DNA of 64,000 bases, from assembly GCA_037954235.1 (NCBI GenBank), contig JBBMOA010000002.1:12761009-12825008 (forward strand), written 5' to 3'. The notes beneath the pieces were generated by a model, which worked only from the letters and a program-made list of their open reading frames with translations, was not told the DNA's origin and did not search any database. The DNA comes from Aulostomus chinensis (Eukaryota; Chordata; Actinopteri; Syngnathiformes; Aulostomidae). Position numbers and translations under genes: made by a program. Shown here in pieces: positions 10,439-22,122 of this stretch (position 1 is the first letter of the stretch; each line of letters starts with the position of its first letter).

Positions 10439-13400
10439 GTATAAGACGCTCCGAAAGCTAAATCCTAGCACCAATCAAACTTCTGCCAAGGCCCCTGATT
10501 TCTTAAGTCCACCTGAGGTATTTTATCTGCATTTCATACTCCACTGTTGTTACATCAGACGGCGGTCTTTTAATTTGATCGAAATTGAAACTTCAACAAA
10601 TGCATGTCACGTTTCCCAAGAGCCTGAGGTGTTGTCTTCATATTTAATTTACAGATACAAACTTGACTTCTTTGGAATGAAGTCAGCAAAGAAATCCTTT
10701 AGGAAGCATCGCCAGACTCCATTCTCAGGAGACCCCAGTATGTATACACACACCTAAGCTTAATCATCACATCTGATGATGACCAACGAAGGAAAAAAGA
10801 GCACCGTTCACCTAAACAGGATTCAAATTAATACCTCAATGTATCACTGATATCCTTAGTTCTTTTACAAAACGCTCACATCAGCTTAATATGCCTTACA
10901 GACACTTTATCTTATGGTTGTAAGGTATATCTTGTACACATTGCAAGGTTTTACTCATGATCCATGGGAGATGTGAAAAGCACTGAATCTTCTCTTCTGT
11001 TTTCTAGAGTCAAAGAGGAGAAATGATGAGACGATTGTGGTAAAGGCTCGAGGTAACTTCACATCTAGGAAATGTGTTCTCAAATGTTTTTTTTGGGGGG
11101 GGGGCACCACAATTCGCTCTAAGACAGCAGTGACGATACTGGACAAGAGAGTAAACGGTGCCAAGCCTGACACTCAGACCTGGTTCCGTTTTGTTGCCAC
11201 GTCTCAGAGATTGAAAATTTCAGGTTCAAGGGCTGGTGTCAGGCCAGTACGAGCCTGTGGTGTGTGATGAGTCATCCTTTTTGGCATTCTTCTTCCACCC
11301 CTACTTGTCTTGGAGCTTCCCAATCATAGCCTCTGCATCCCATCTGTCTTTTTAAACTGACAAATTCTGTTGTTCTTCCCACCTCCAAGTCTCTGATTTG
11401 ATCTTTTTCCCTCCAGTGTCTAAGAAGGAGCAGCTGCGCCAAGCTCTCATGCCGACCCTAGAGGCTTTGTACCGGCAGGACCCTGAGTCCCTTCCTTTCC
11501 GTCTGCCAGTGGACCCCCAGATACTGGGAATACCTGTACGTATTCCAACAAGTAACAAAACTGACCTAATAAAGTACTGCTCTGGCTGCCATTTTGCCTC
11601 AAATAGGAAAAAAATTTAAAAAACACATAAAATGTTGACAGTTTATCAGAAGTTTGACATTGAAATGAATATTTTAACGCTCCACATAACTGTTCAATTC
11701 ATGGTTTTTGCCACCTCCAAACCAGGACTATTTTGAGGTTGTAAAGAAGCCCATGGACCTGTTGACCATCAGGAGGAAGCTGATCAGTGGGCAGTACAAA
11801 GACCCGTGGCGGTATGTCGAAGACGTCTGGCTCATGTTTAACAACGCCTGGCTCTACAACAAGAAGACCTCACTTGTCTACCAGTACTGCTCCAAGCTGG
11901 CCGAGGTGTTCGAGACTGAGATCGATCCTGTCATGAAGAGCCTGGGATATTGCTGCGGAAGGAAGGTAAGGCACAAGCTCATACGGTTGGGCATTAATCC
12001 GCTCAGGCCCTTTTCGCAACAACAAGTTATTGCAGGTTCTTGAATCGGAGACTAAAAGATTCAAGAACCTGCCATATTAATATTTCAAAAATTCTCAGTC
12101 TATGCGGGATGTTTAAGTCCACAAATGACAAAACAATAAAAAAGGAAAGTATATCCAGAAAACATTACATGCTAGTATTTCTCATGCTCAGCCGAGGCAA
12201 CAACTTCCTTTCTTTCAACAACTTTTTCTCTTTGTCTCTTGTTGTTACAGTTTAGCTTTAACCCCAGTGATTTACCCTGCGGTGGAAGAGAAAAATGCAA
12301 AATCCCACGTGACACAATTTATTTTAACTACCAGAACAGGTAAGGCCAACTAACACATCAGAACACAAGCAACACACAAATCAGCACCAAAACAATACAA
12401 AAAAATAACAGCAGTATTGACATTTAGATGTTTTGGCTGTGAAAATGCAGCCAAGTGATGTATCTGATTATTTTCACACTGAATGTATTTCCCTCAATGG
12501 TGCAGTCACAGATAAGTTTTAATTTGTCTTCAAATGGTTTCCCTGGCACCATTTCCATTTCAGTTTACATCCTGGCAGTAACCCAAATCTGGTCGTCTTG
12601 TTCACAGGTTCAACATCTGCCAGAAGTGTTTCAATGAAGCCCGGGGCAACAGAATTTCCCTGATACATGACCCCTACACGCCTTGGATGTGAGTACAACT
12701 TAAACTTCCAGACAAGCTTTTATCCTCAGGTATCCGAAGCTGATATTTGTATTCTCTACATCATAATGTCATAACTTCCATGGTCATTTTGATTTGGTCA
12801 TGAAAATTAACACTGAAAAACCACTGGACATCTGGCCAGCTCCTGGAGATGTCCAGTGGTTTCTGCTCTGGTCACAATGAATCATCCTGATAGAACTTGA
12901 ACCACTGCAGGGCAGTAAGAAGCTTATTTTTGCCAAATAAAATGTGGGTCGACAGTGCATGTAGTTGCATTACAGCTGAGGATGACCTTGCTTTTGGTTC
13001 CACATTGTGAATGTTCTCATTCTTGTTGTTCTTGTTATTTAGTTTGTATTTTGATCTTTCTCACAGGAACGTTGAAAAAAGCCACTTCCAGCCAATGAGG
13101 AACGACAACTATGTCCCTGAAATGTAAGTCTCCCTCTAAGTTCATTTCCTGCACTAAATTTAGTCACCTGTGCACCGAAGAGGGAGAATTCAATGATGTC
13201 ACGTCTGACTATGTCTGTCGTTTCTGCTGTTGTTGTTTTCAGGTTTGTAAAGTGTAACGACTGCGGTCGGAAAATGCATCAGATCTGTGTGCTGCATAAT
13301 CCCATTGTATCGCAGTCAGGGTAAGCCATCTTTGACGCAACTTTGGAAAATATATTTTAGAGCACCCGGCAATGCTTACTAACCTTTACATGTAACCGTT

Positions 13401-15314
13401 GATTAACCATTTCCTCCCAAACCACAGATTTACATGTGACAACTGCCTCAAGAAGTCATCCAAGACGAGGCCAGAGAACACATACACGGCCAAAAGTAAG
13501 TGGAATATATTCCTCGCATGCTTCATGCCGTTGTTTTATCCAACAGTTTCAGCAGAATAGATGTTTGTATGAACTTTGCTAAAATGGCTCCCTGGTCTTT
13601 TGCAGGGCTTCCCCAGACCTGGCTGGGCAACTATCTGGAGCACCGTGTAAATAGCTTCCTTAAGCAGCAGAACCAGCCTGAAGCGCGCAAGGTCATCATC
13701 CGTGTGGTAGATGCCACAAACCAGATGGTGCATGTCAAGCCGCACATGAAGTCCAGGTAGGAGATGAAGTCCTTAGTCCAGTAGAGGAAACAGTAGGGTT
13801 TAGTCGCTGATCGAAACGTTTCTCTGATTTTTTGACCATCATTAAACTGCTGGCTTTCTGTTAACCTTTCTCCTGAACCTGTCTTGTTCGTTTCTCTTTT
13901 CCAGATTTGTCGACAAGGGGGAGATGCCTGCCTGCTTTCCCTACACAACGAAAACAGTATTTGCCTTTCAGGAGTTGGACGGGGTGGATGTCTGCTTTTT
14001 TGGGATGCAGGTGCAAGAGTACGGCTCCAACTGCCCGCCTCCCAATCACAAAAAGGTCTACATTGCTTATCTTGACAGCGTACACTTTTTCCAGCCTGGA
14101 CACCTGAGGACTGCTGTTTATCACGAGATTCTGCTGGGTTACTTGAATTACGTCAAGAAGCGAGGGTAAGCAAAAAGCTCAATATTTGTGAGGTAAAACA
14201 ACCTTACAGAACATTATGGTAACACAGTGAAATCAAATGAATGCTTCTCCTTGACACTACCCCAAATTCATTAACCCTCACCCTGTCTCAGGTTTACAGC
14301 AGCTTATTTTTGGTCATGCCCGCCTTCTGACGGGGATGATTACATTTTTCATCGCCATCCAGCAGACCAAAAGATCCCTGACTCTGAACGTCTGCGTAAA
14401 TGGTATCAGAAGATGCTGGACAAGGCCGTAGCTGAGGGCATAGCCCATAACTACAAGGTACCACTTGTTTTCATCATAAAAACTCTCCCACATCATACAA
14501 AATTTGCCAGTGCCAGACAATATCCACGCCACAAGATCAAGTTGTGGAGTTTCCATGACTGTACATTTTAATGTGTTTTTTCCGCTTTGCCCCTCAGGAC
14601 ATCTTCCAACATGTACTAGATGAGAATTTGAGTGCCAAGGATCTAGTATATTTTGAAGGGGACATCTGGCCCCGCGCCCTGGAGGACTGTGTCCAGGATC
14701 AGGAAGAGGACGAAGAAGAGGAACAGGACTGCAGTGACAACCTGACAAACAGAGTCTATGCCAGAGCAGAGCAAAATGAGGTACGTACATCTACATTCCT
14801 CTCATCTAGCTGCTAATTCTTGTTCAGAGGATGAACGGCATTTACAAGAAGCACATTGATGCAGCAACTGATCCTGTCAACTGATCCTGTCCACTCTTAA
14901 TTCCCAGGACTACTTTGTAATTCAGCTCAATGAGGTGTCAACAGCCAACATCCAGCACCCCATTACTGACCCAGACCCCCTGATGTATAGCAACTGGATC
15001 GACGGTTCCGGTTCCTTCCTGGAACTGTCGAAGCAAAGAAACCTGGAGTTCAGTTCTCTCAGGAGGTCCAAGTGGAGCACAATGCACATGTTGTTTGAGC
15101 TCCACAGTCAGCTCCACATCGTGAGGTGAGAATCAAAGCTCTCTGAAATCTTCCAAATCTTGAATTGAGAGGAGCAGCTGGTGTCCCTCCAAACTACTGC
15201 AGCACAACTAACTGCAGGATTGTAGTTTGCCTTATATTTACATGGAAAGCTTTAACAAATACTACACGTCAATTAATTAATAATTCCTTTCTCATGCTAT
15301 TCAGAGTCCTGTAG
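10368..15314 (+). CDS. p300/CBP-like histone acetyltransferase, copy 2 (bromodomain-RING/PHD-HAT)
   Basis: Exons: 10368-10438 (first exon, frame uncertain), 10655-10737, 11008-11052, 11417-11535, 11726-11965, 12251-12339, 12608-12688, 13067-13123, 13243-13320, 13428-13495, 13606-13756, 13905-14165, 14292-14457, 14598-14780, 14908-15125, and 15305 to the TAG at 15312-15314. All phases join. The product is about 640 residues against roughly 2,400 in p300. Its order is bromodomain (LYNKKTS with the acetyl-lysine Asn), RING/PHD cysteines (QKCFNEARG, KCNDCGRKMHQICVLH, CDNCLKK), then HAT. KIX, TAZ1, ZZ and TAZ2 are not seen. No stop interrupts the exons. A Gly-to-Arg change (PEARKV) near 13685 is private to this copy. 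The upstream leader ORF is frameshifted here, so function is uncertain. Confidence 0.82.
12032..12072. repeat. Perfect 15-bp hairpin in HAT copy 2 intron
   Basis: Arms 12032-12046 (gcaggttcttgaatc) and 12058-12072 are exact reverse complements with an 11-nt loop. The same structure occurs in copy 3 near 27710-27750. Confidence 0.8.
12818..12862. repeat. Perfect 16-bp hairpin in HAT copy 2 intron
   Basis: Arms 12818-12833 (aaaccactggacatct) and 12847-12862 are exact reverse complements with a 13-nt loop. Copy 3 has the same structure at 28497-28541. Confidence 0.8.
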
Positions 15315-15893
15315 CCTCTTGCCATCCCAGTATCCAGAGCAGTGCCATTTCAAGAGAGCTACAATCAAACAAAGGGACCAGAAAATTGAACAGCTGGAAC
15401 AAAGGATTGACGACATGGAGCAGGACTCCTGGGCTGATGACCTGACGTAACGTAACAGCTATGCAAGGGCTACAGTCAGTCAACATCAAGATGTAGACGC
15501 ACCAGCTGAGGAGCCACACACTCTGGAGCAACAAGTGGTCCGGTTCCTGTGCAGCAACAACATCTACCTTGACATACAACAAATTTCAGCTTGTCGCACT
15601 CTACCACGCAAAGATAGACAAGCCAAGCCTGTGAATTTGGTAAAATTAGTGAATGAAAGCACAAGATTAAAGTGTTGAATAAGTGGAAAAACCTTACGAC
15701 TACTGGGGTGTATTCTAATGAGCACAAGACAAAGAAAAATGACAAAATAGCCTGGAAGGCCCACAAACTCAGAGAGCCAACCAAAATTCAAGCAACAAGG
15801 ACAAGGAATGGAAAAGTGTTCCTAAACTGAAATGGACCACCAGAGGAAGCTAAGGTGTTTGCAGGACGAAATCCAAGCGGTCTGGACTGGGAT
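15315..15893 (+). mobile_element. LINE ORF1-like fragment at the 3' end of HAT copy 2
   Basis: Read in one frame through several stops, this has the layout of the ORF1 proteins common in fish LINEs: a coiled coil (KIEQLEQRIDDMEQ), then LEQQVVRFLCSNNI, ISACRTLPRKD and, after decay, NGPPEEAKV. The first in-frame stop is TAA 15448-15450. If the acceptor at 15314 is used instead of 15304, the HAT reading frame continues into this coiled coil for about 44 codons. The element is degenerate (in-frame TAA and TGA stops). Confidence 0.7.
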
Positions 15894-16200
15894 TGTGCCT
15901 CCACAAGGAGCAAAGCCAGCTCAAGACATTCATCTGCAGAAGATTTTACATCATCATGCCCAGAGAAAAAGAATGTGGCAAATATAGTAAAGAAGATATT
16001 TCAGTATTTTTGTGTGTTTTTCAGAATATTTTGTTTCCTTTCATTAAGTGATGGAGTTGATTTAAATTTCATTCTTGAACTAAACTGAAAGTTCCTCAAT
16101 CTTTTCAGCTCTCACAGATTGTGGTGGTGCAGTCAAAACTAGAAGAGCTGAAATAGTTTGTTGTTGGTGTTGTTCTGGTTTCAGAATTTACGGAGCCATT

Positions 16201-16940
16201 CCTGTGTGTTCACACCAAACGTGAATCTGCACATTCGCGTGAACAGTTTCCATACAAAATCTATGCAAACGTGCGAATTACGCAAATTTTCAGTTGGGCG
16301 GCGCGAATGAGGTGAATTCACGTGGCCAATTTTTGCAATTCGCGCAAGTTGAAAATATTCAACTTTGCCGAAAAATTCGAGTTACGACAGCCAATCAGCG
16401 TTGAGGTTGTCCCGACGTCACAGCTGACTGTGTCACAAGATGGAGGACAAGTTGATTGTGGCTATGGGAAGCCAAAGTTATATGACACTACGTGTCAAAA
16501 TTACGAGAACCGGTTGAATAAGTTGGTGTCCATTCATGAAATTCTGTCACCCATCCGAGCTAGCAAGTCGTTAAACTGGCCAGTCGTCATCGAAAAATGC
16601 CGCTGGAAGAGGCAGTTATCCAGACCCAGCCCCTGGAGGACTTCGGTGAATTGCACCGAGCGGTGAATTGCACCGAGCTGTGCTCGCCTCTAGATGGTGT
16701 TGTGAACCCAGATACAACGGCTTTTAGTATTCCGACGTAGTTCGGCCTTCCACAGCAGGTAACACGCAACAGTTCTTTGAATAATCACGGTGAAATGGTG
16801 GAAAGAAAAATTGCAGGAAATACTTGCTACTCGGCCAAGTGAGCGAATTTGATTTATTCATTGGTGCTGATAAAAAAAAAAACACACACTCACACACTTA
16901 ATCACCACAACCATCAACTATCTTCTAGACAAAGAGAATC
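16201..16940 (+). mobile_element. PIF/Harbinger-like element fragment, spacer 2
   Basis: This is the counterpart of the spacer 1 fragment, with the same terminal-like start and the same decayed MADF-like peptide (KLYDTTCQNYENRL) in a 114-codon open frame at 16322-16666. The right boundary is approximate. Nothing further is recognised from 16940 to about 17556. Confidence 0.5.
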
Positions 16941-17555
16941 TCCATGATGCACGGCTCCACTGTGGCTCAAACAAGTGAGTGTGATGCTCCAGTCTGCTCT
17001 GGGGAATCATCAGCCATTGAAACCACTGATAGATTTTGTTCCTATTCCAAGAGAAAACCAACATACTAAAGTACTGGTTCATCCAGGACATTCTTGTTAA
17101 ACACATACATGTCAAATGAAAAATTTAAATCTATTCATTCATTCTTCTGTAAATGTCATTTTTATTCACATCAGTTTGTATTGATTACATCACCCACAAG
17201 CATGTAGGTTAAATCTAAAGGCATGAACCAGTTGATTCAGAAGCTGCGGATCAGCTCATGATCGAGAAACATTCACTCTGTAATAAGGGAGTGAACGGTG
17301 CAGCTGGTTATACATTTCTTGTTTATTCCTCAAAGGTGAAAAGCAAATGAGAACAGTCTGGCTTAAATCCTCCCTCTACCTGTGTTGCAGTAAGCGTGCG
17401 ACCTCTCTTCCTGTTTCCGTGTGTTGCTGAACGTAGTGCCTTGCTTCATGGCACTAGCTAAAGTGTGATCATCCCTGCTAATTCCTTATTTCGTTCACTA
17501 ATTACCTTCCAAAACTACATATCTAATTGCTTTCTTTGGCCAAAGTTTAAAAGAT

Positions 17556-18270
17556 CATCTCTCTTGTGGCGAGTTTTTCTGCCGTAAACTCTCCACTCTA
17601 AGCTAACGATGGCTTCCCCTCTCGCTCTCCTCTCTCCTGCTCAGTGTGCCACATATTTACTTACCCCTCTGCCTCCTTTAGTGATACTGACAAGTGTGTT
17701 AAATGTAGTTTTGTAGCGTTGGAAGTGAAGCCTAGCAAGGTTGAATTGGACCTGTGATGGCTCCGCACCGACGGATCCGAACTATTAGCCGTTAGCGTTA
17801 GCCAGCCCCCGTTAGCTAGTTCAGTCTGCCTTTGCTTAGCTCCTAGCTTCGTCCCAACTGCCGCTTTCCTGGCAGCTCCTGAGCACCTGGGAAACCAGGG
17901 CACCTGAGTGACTGTCTAAAGGAAGCAGAGTCATAAGTAGAAGTCTGCTGTTAATGACCAACAACAGCTTCATGTTTCCAATAGGTTCTCCCCACTCAGC
18001 AACACACCTGGTGAGAAAGCCACTCTGGTCATTGGAAGTTCCATTCTGAGAAATGTGAAATTAGCAACACTGGTGACCACAGCCAAATGTATTCCAGGGG
18101 CCACGGCAGGCAACGGCCAGTCAATTTTAAAACTGCTGGCAAAAGGTCAATGTGATTACCATAAAATAGTTGGCAGTAATGACATCCCACTACACCAGTC
18201 GGAGGTCACAAAAATTGATATGGAGTCGCTGTGTACATTTATGAAGACGATGTTGGACTACACTACATGA
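17556..18270 (+). mobile_element. LINE ORF1 fragment with SGNH-hydrolase-like region, spacer 2
   Basis: This is the same fragment as in spacer 1, keeping about 100 bp more near 17690-17790, which includes a Cys-containing reading (DKCVKCSFVALEVK) expected N-terminal to the hydrolase part. It is non-functional: stops interrupt it and the element is truncated. Confidence 0.65.
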
Positions 18271-18271
18271 C

Positions 18272-18522
18272 CCACTACAACCCTGGCTGGGATGAAAGAG
18301 GAGACACACCCTCACATTGGTGTTTTATGTCCATTGTGCAGCGCCCCCTGTTGATTATGTAATGATTCAGGTCAAAACTGAGAGTGCTGGCCAGTTCAAC
18401 AAACAGGGTGAAGGGTCATCAAATCTTGAACAGTACGGGTTCAAGAGACTGCAGCAACTTTGTGGGATAAGGGTCTGAATTTGCAGCCTCCTGGCTCTGG
18501 TCCTGACCTCAGGCTCTGAGAC
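18272..18522. repeat. Dispersed repeat block, spacer 2
   Basis: This is the second occurrence of the block described at 4085-4335, almost identical to it. Confidence 0.7.
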
Positions 18523-18565
18523 AACCTGTCTGTCAAAGGGTTTGTGATCAACATTGACACCCTGA

Positions 18566-18962
18566 TGCTGATGATTCCTGAGCTGCTCATCCATCATGCG
18601 AATTTCCCGTTCAACCACATCCCAAAGGTGCTGTATTGGATGGAGATCTGGTGACTGTGGAGGCCATTTGAGTACAGTGAACTCACTGTCATGTTCAAGA
18701 AACCAGTCTGAGATGATTGGAGCTTTATGAAATGGGGCGTTATCCTGCTGGAAGTAGCCATCAGAAGATGGGTACACTGTGGTCATAAAGGGATGAACAT
18801 GGTCAGCAACAATACTCAGGTAGATTGTGGCGTTGCAACGATGCTCAATTGGTAGTTAGGGGCCCAAAGTGTGCCAAGAAAATATCCCCCACACCATTAC
18901 ACCACCAGCACCAGCCTGAACCGTTGATACAAGGCAGGATGGAGCCATGCTTTCATGTTGTT
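18566..18962 (-). mobile_element. Tc1-like transposon, 3' part, spacer 2
   Basis: This is the counterpart of 4376-4775, with the same transposase C-terminal reading (frame 18367-18786) and the same truncation. It ends at the gypsy target duplication ttgtt, 18958-18962. Confidence 0.85.
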
Positions 18963-19145
18963 TGTTATGTCGCTCGTTAGTACACCTTATTACTTGACAC
19001 ACGGAGCAAGAGAACAGATTTGTGTTGATTCATTCGGCTCTTTATTTCTTCTTACTGGCTATTGTTTACAGTCAAGGTAGCCCTAGCGGCAGTTTGCTCC
19101 CCCTGGTGGCAAGTACAAATATAACATCCAGGTTCATACATAACA
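18963..19145 (-). repeat. 3' LTR of the spacer 2 gypsy element
   Basis: 183 bp with the same ends as the 5' LTR, apart from the length differences and a few substitutions. Confidence 0.9.
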
Positions 19146-19159
19146 TATCTCCTCCCCAC
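19146..19159 (-). other. Polypurine tract
   Basis: The - strand reads GTGGGGAGGAGATA directly before the 3' LTR, the normal plus-strand priming site of LTR elements. Confidence 0.75.
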
Positions 19160-19390
19160 TAAACTGATAACAAACACATTTCATCTGAGCAAATTAAGAA
19201 ATCACATCTCCTTTAAATTATCCAAGACATAAGATTCATACTTCATGTACTACTCAATAACATTAAACAATGCATTATGTGATAGCAACAATAACCACTT
19301 ATAATTTCCAAACTAACACATTAAACAGTGTTCAACTTCACATTTGACATTCTTCAATTTTCCATTTCTTTTTTTTTTTTTAACATTTGT

Positions 19391-20291
19391 TTATTTAGCA
19401 CGGTAACGTGCTGGCGGACGTGTGATCCTCACAGGATAACGTCGCACAGTCTCTGTCTCTGCACTTTCCATGCGTGTTGTTTCTGTGGACTGTGGTGCTT
19501 TGGGTGATTTTACTGGTTTGTGTGGCAAAATATCAGTATCCTCCATCTGTTGAGGTGTACTTGTGTCAAAGGTGTTACCTGTTGTGGTCGTGGTTGTCAG
19601 AGGCAATGACACAGGAGAACTCACAGGTAGACTCTCTACAGTCCCTTGTGTGTCTGACTCAGGCCGAGTCAGTATCTGGTCCACATGACGTTTCCAGACA
19701 CCTTGTGTGCCCACATTTACCTTGTAGGACACAGGTCCGGTCTTCTCGATCACCACAGCTGGCGTCCACTTATCCTCCCCTCTCCTATAATCACGCACGA
19801 TCACAGGCTCACCAACGTCGAACTGCCTCTCCTTGGAGTGCAGCTGACGCCGCTGCTGTTGAGCAGTCTGTGACTGGAGCACTGCTTCAGCAACACCTGG
19901 CTTCAGGAAATCCAGTCGAGAACGCAGCTTGCGTCCGATGAAAAGCATGGCTGGGGATTCCTTTGTGGTTGCATGGGGGTTGTTGCGGTAGGTCAGGAGG
20001 AATGTGTCTAGACGTTGTTGCACAGGTGTCGTTCCTCTGGAAGATTTCAGAGCATGTTTGAATGTTTGCACAAAGCGCTCTGCCAAGCCATTGGAAGCAG
20101 GGTGGTACGGTGCTGAGCGAATGTTTTACTCCATTAGCTTTCAGGAACATGCTGAATTCTTCAGAACAGAACTGAGGACCGTTGTCGCTGACAAGACTGT
20201 GTGGGATGCCATAGCGACTAAAGAGTCCCCTAAGCACTTGTATGGTCTTCATTGATGTGGTGCTATCCATGATGTGCACCTTTTGCGCCAT
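19391..20291 (-). pseudogene. Integrase remainder of the gypsy element, two frames (spacer 2)
   Basis: Frame 19887-20291 carries the second catalytic Asp (SDNGPQF). Frame 19391-20086 carries the Glu-bearing helix (AERFVQTFK), a GPY/F-like module (EKTGPVSYKVNV) and a Thr/Pro-rich tail. The switch between them near 20115 is a second frameshift, so the catalytic triad is split over three frames. Confidence 0.85.
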
Positions 20292-22084
20292 TTGGAGTGT
20301 GCGTCCACGGCAACTAGGTACATGTGTCCTTCAAATGGACCGGCAAAGTCCACATGTATTCGTTCCCAGGGACTGGATGGCCACATCCATGGGTGTAAGG
20401 GTGCTTGACTAGGGTCTCTCTGTATGTGTTGACAAGAGTGGCATGACTTTGCTTGGTGTTCGATCTGAGAGTCAATGCCAGGCCACCACACGTAGCTGCG
20501 AGCTAAGCCCTTCATCCTCACTACACCTGGGTGTGCTGAGTGTAGCTCTTCCAGCACACGGGGGCGCAGCTTGTGTGGCACAATCACTCTCGAGCCCCAC
20601 ATCAGGCAACCGTGTTGCACAGTGAGATCATGGCGGCGTTGGAGATAGGGTGACAGCTCCTCCCCGGCGTCCTTTACAGCTGGCAAATGGCCACTTGTGA
20701 CCATTTCCATAACACGAGACAGGGTGGAGTCAGACATGGTGTGACGCCTGATCTCTGTGCTGCTGACTGGTAATGTCTCTAACTGTGACGTGTAAAACAC
20801 CTCCACTGCACCTTGTGTTTCACTGTGGGCATGAGGGAGTGGTAACCTTGACAGTCCATCAGCATTGGCATGTTGGGCCCCTTTTCTGTACTCGATGGTG
20901 TAATTGTGAGCAGTGAGCAGGAGTGCCCAGCGTTGCATGCGAGCTGCTGCCATGGATGGTGTGCTTTTCACTGGACTGAGGATGGTGGTTAGTGGGCGAT
21001 GGTCAGTGAGCAGAGTGAATTTGTTGCCATACAGGTACTGGTGGAACTTACGTACCCCAAAAACTATGCCTAAGGCCTCCCTTTCGATCTGAGCATAGTT
21101 TCGCTCTGCTTTGCTGAGAGTTCTCGATGCATAAGCTATGGGTCTTTCTTCACCATCCGGCATGACATGTAAGAGCACAGCTCCGACCCCATAGGGTGAG
21201 GCGTCACAAGCAAGGCGGAGAGGTAGCTCAGGGTTGTAGTGTGTGAGCACCTCTTGTGACACTCGGAGTGCTTTAGCTTTCTGGAACGCTGATGCACAGG
21301 CTGATGTCGACTGCCACTTCTTTTCTTTGTTTAACAGTTCATTCAGTGGCTGCAGCACTGTGGCCAGGTCAGGAATGAAGCGTCCATAGTAGTTGAGCAT
21401 TCCTAAGAACGAACGAAGTTGACTTACGTCGCCTGGTGCTGGTGCTTCCACAATGGCGCGTACCTTCTCAGGTGACTTGTGGAGCCCAGCAGCGTCGATG
21501 ATGTGGCCCAGGTATTCTACGGACTCCTGGAAGAAGAGACATTTCTCTGACTTGAGGTGCAGGCCGTATTCCTCTAGCCTGCTGAGAACAGCATCCAGGG
21601 TTTTCAGGTGTGTCTGCTCATCAGGACCACTCACTAGGATGTCATCTAGATAGCAGTGAGTGTGTGGCAGGCCGAGGAGCACCTGGTCCATTGCCTTCTG
21701 AAATAAGGCGGGCGATGACGCAACACCAAACGGTAAGCGATTGAAGCAGAAAAGTCCTTTCTGTGTTGAGATGGTAAGCAGGTTCTTGGAGCTCTCCTCT
21801 ACTTCCATCTGTAGATAAGCGTTGGAAAGATCCAGCTTACTGAAGCGTTGACCTCCGGCGAGAGAAGCGAACAAGTCCTCAATACGTGGAATTGGGTACT
21901 TGTCGATGCACAGAGCTGAGTTGAGGGTGACTTTAAAATCCCCGCAGAGTCTCACGGTGCCGTCCTTTTTGTTCACGGGCACCACTGGCGTCGCCCAGTC
22001 ACTGTGCGCCACTGGTGAGATGACGCCAAGCTCAGTGAGGCGTTTCAGTGAGGCTTCCACTCGTGGTCGAAGAGCATATGGCAC
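20249..22084 (-). CDS. Reverse transcriptase-RNase H-integrase N-part (spacer 2)
   Basis: 611 codons. The RT palm motifs FSKLDLSNAYLQ, RLPFGVASSP and YLDDILVSG are seen, then RNase H (ACDASPYGVGAVL, LTDHRPLTTIL), the HHCC zinc domain of integrase (HSAHPGV to CHSCQ), and the start of the integrase core with its first Asp (VDFAGPF). The frame is lost within the core near 20285, so integrase is incomplete in this frame. Confidence 0.93.
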   Translation of the reverse strand: MPYALRPRVEASLKRLTELGVISPVAHSDWATPVVPVNKKDGTVRLCGDFKVTLNSALCIDKYPIPRIEDLFASLAGGQRFSKLDLSNAYLQMEVEESSKNLLTISTQKGLFCFNRLPFGVASSPALFQKAMDQVLLGLPHTHCYLDDILVSGPDEQTHLKTLDAVLSRLEEYGLHLKSEKCLFFQESVEYLGHIIDAAGLHKSPEKVRAIVEAPAPGDVSQLRSFLGMLNYYGRFIPDLATVLQPLNELLNKEKKWQSTSACASAFQKAKALRVSQEVLTHYNPELPLRLACDASPYGVGAVLLHVMPDGEERPIAYASRTLSKAERNYAQIEREALGIVFGVRKFHQYLYGNKFTLLTDHRPLTTILSPVKSTPSMAAARMQRWALLLTAHNYTIEYRKGAQHANADGLSRLPLPHAHSETQGAVEVFYTSQLETLPVSSTEIRRHTMSDSTLSRVMEMVTSGHLPAVKDAGEELSPYLQRRHDLTVQHGCLMWGSRVIVPHKLRPRVLEELHSAHPGVVRMKGLARSYVWWPGIDSQIEHQAKSCHSCQHIQRDPSQAPLHPWMWPSSPWERIHVDFAGPFEGHMYLVAVDAHSKWRKRCTSWIAPHQ

Positions 22085-22122
22085 GTTGCGTGGTGGGCAG
22101 AATTTGGGTGTGCTGTTTGGCT

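Noticed and set aside
10440..10530. An extra HAT-gene exon (TSAKAPDFLSPPE) ending at GAG|GTATTT
   Set aside because: It follows the better donor at 10438, and its end phase does not fit the next exon; most likely intronic.
11037..11267. ORF across the G-rich stretch after the exon at 11008-11052 (MVKARGNFTSRK...)
   Set aside because: It reads through the donor GTAACTTC; the exon joins in frame to the bromodomain exon at 11417, so the rest is intron.
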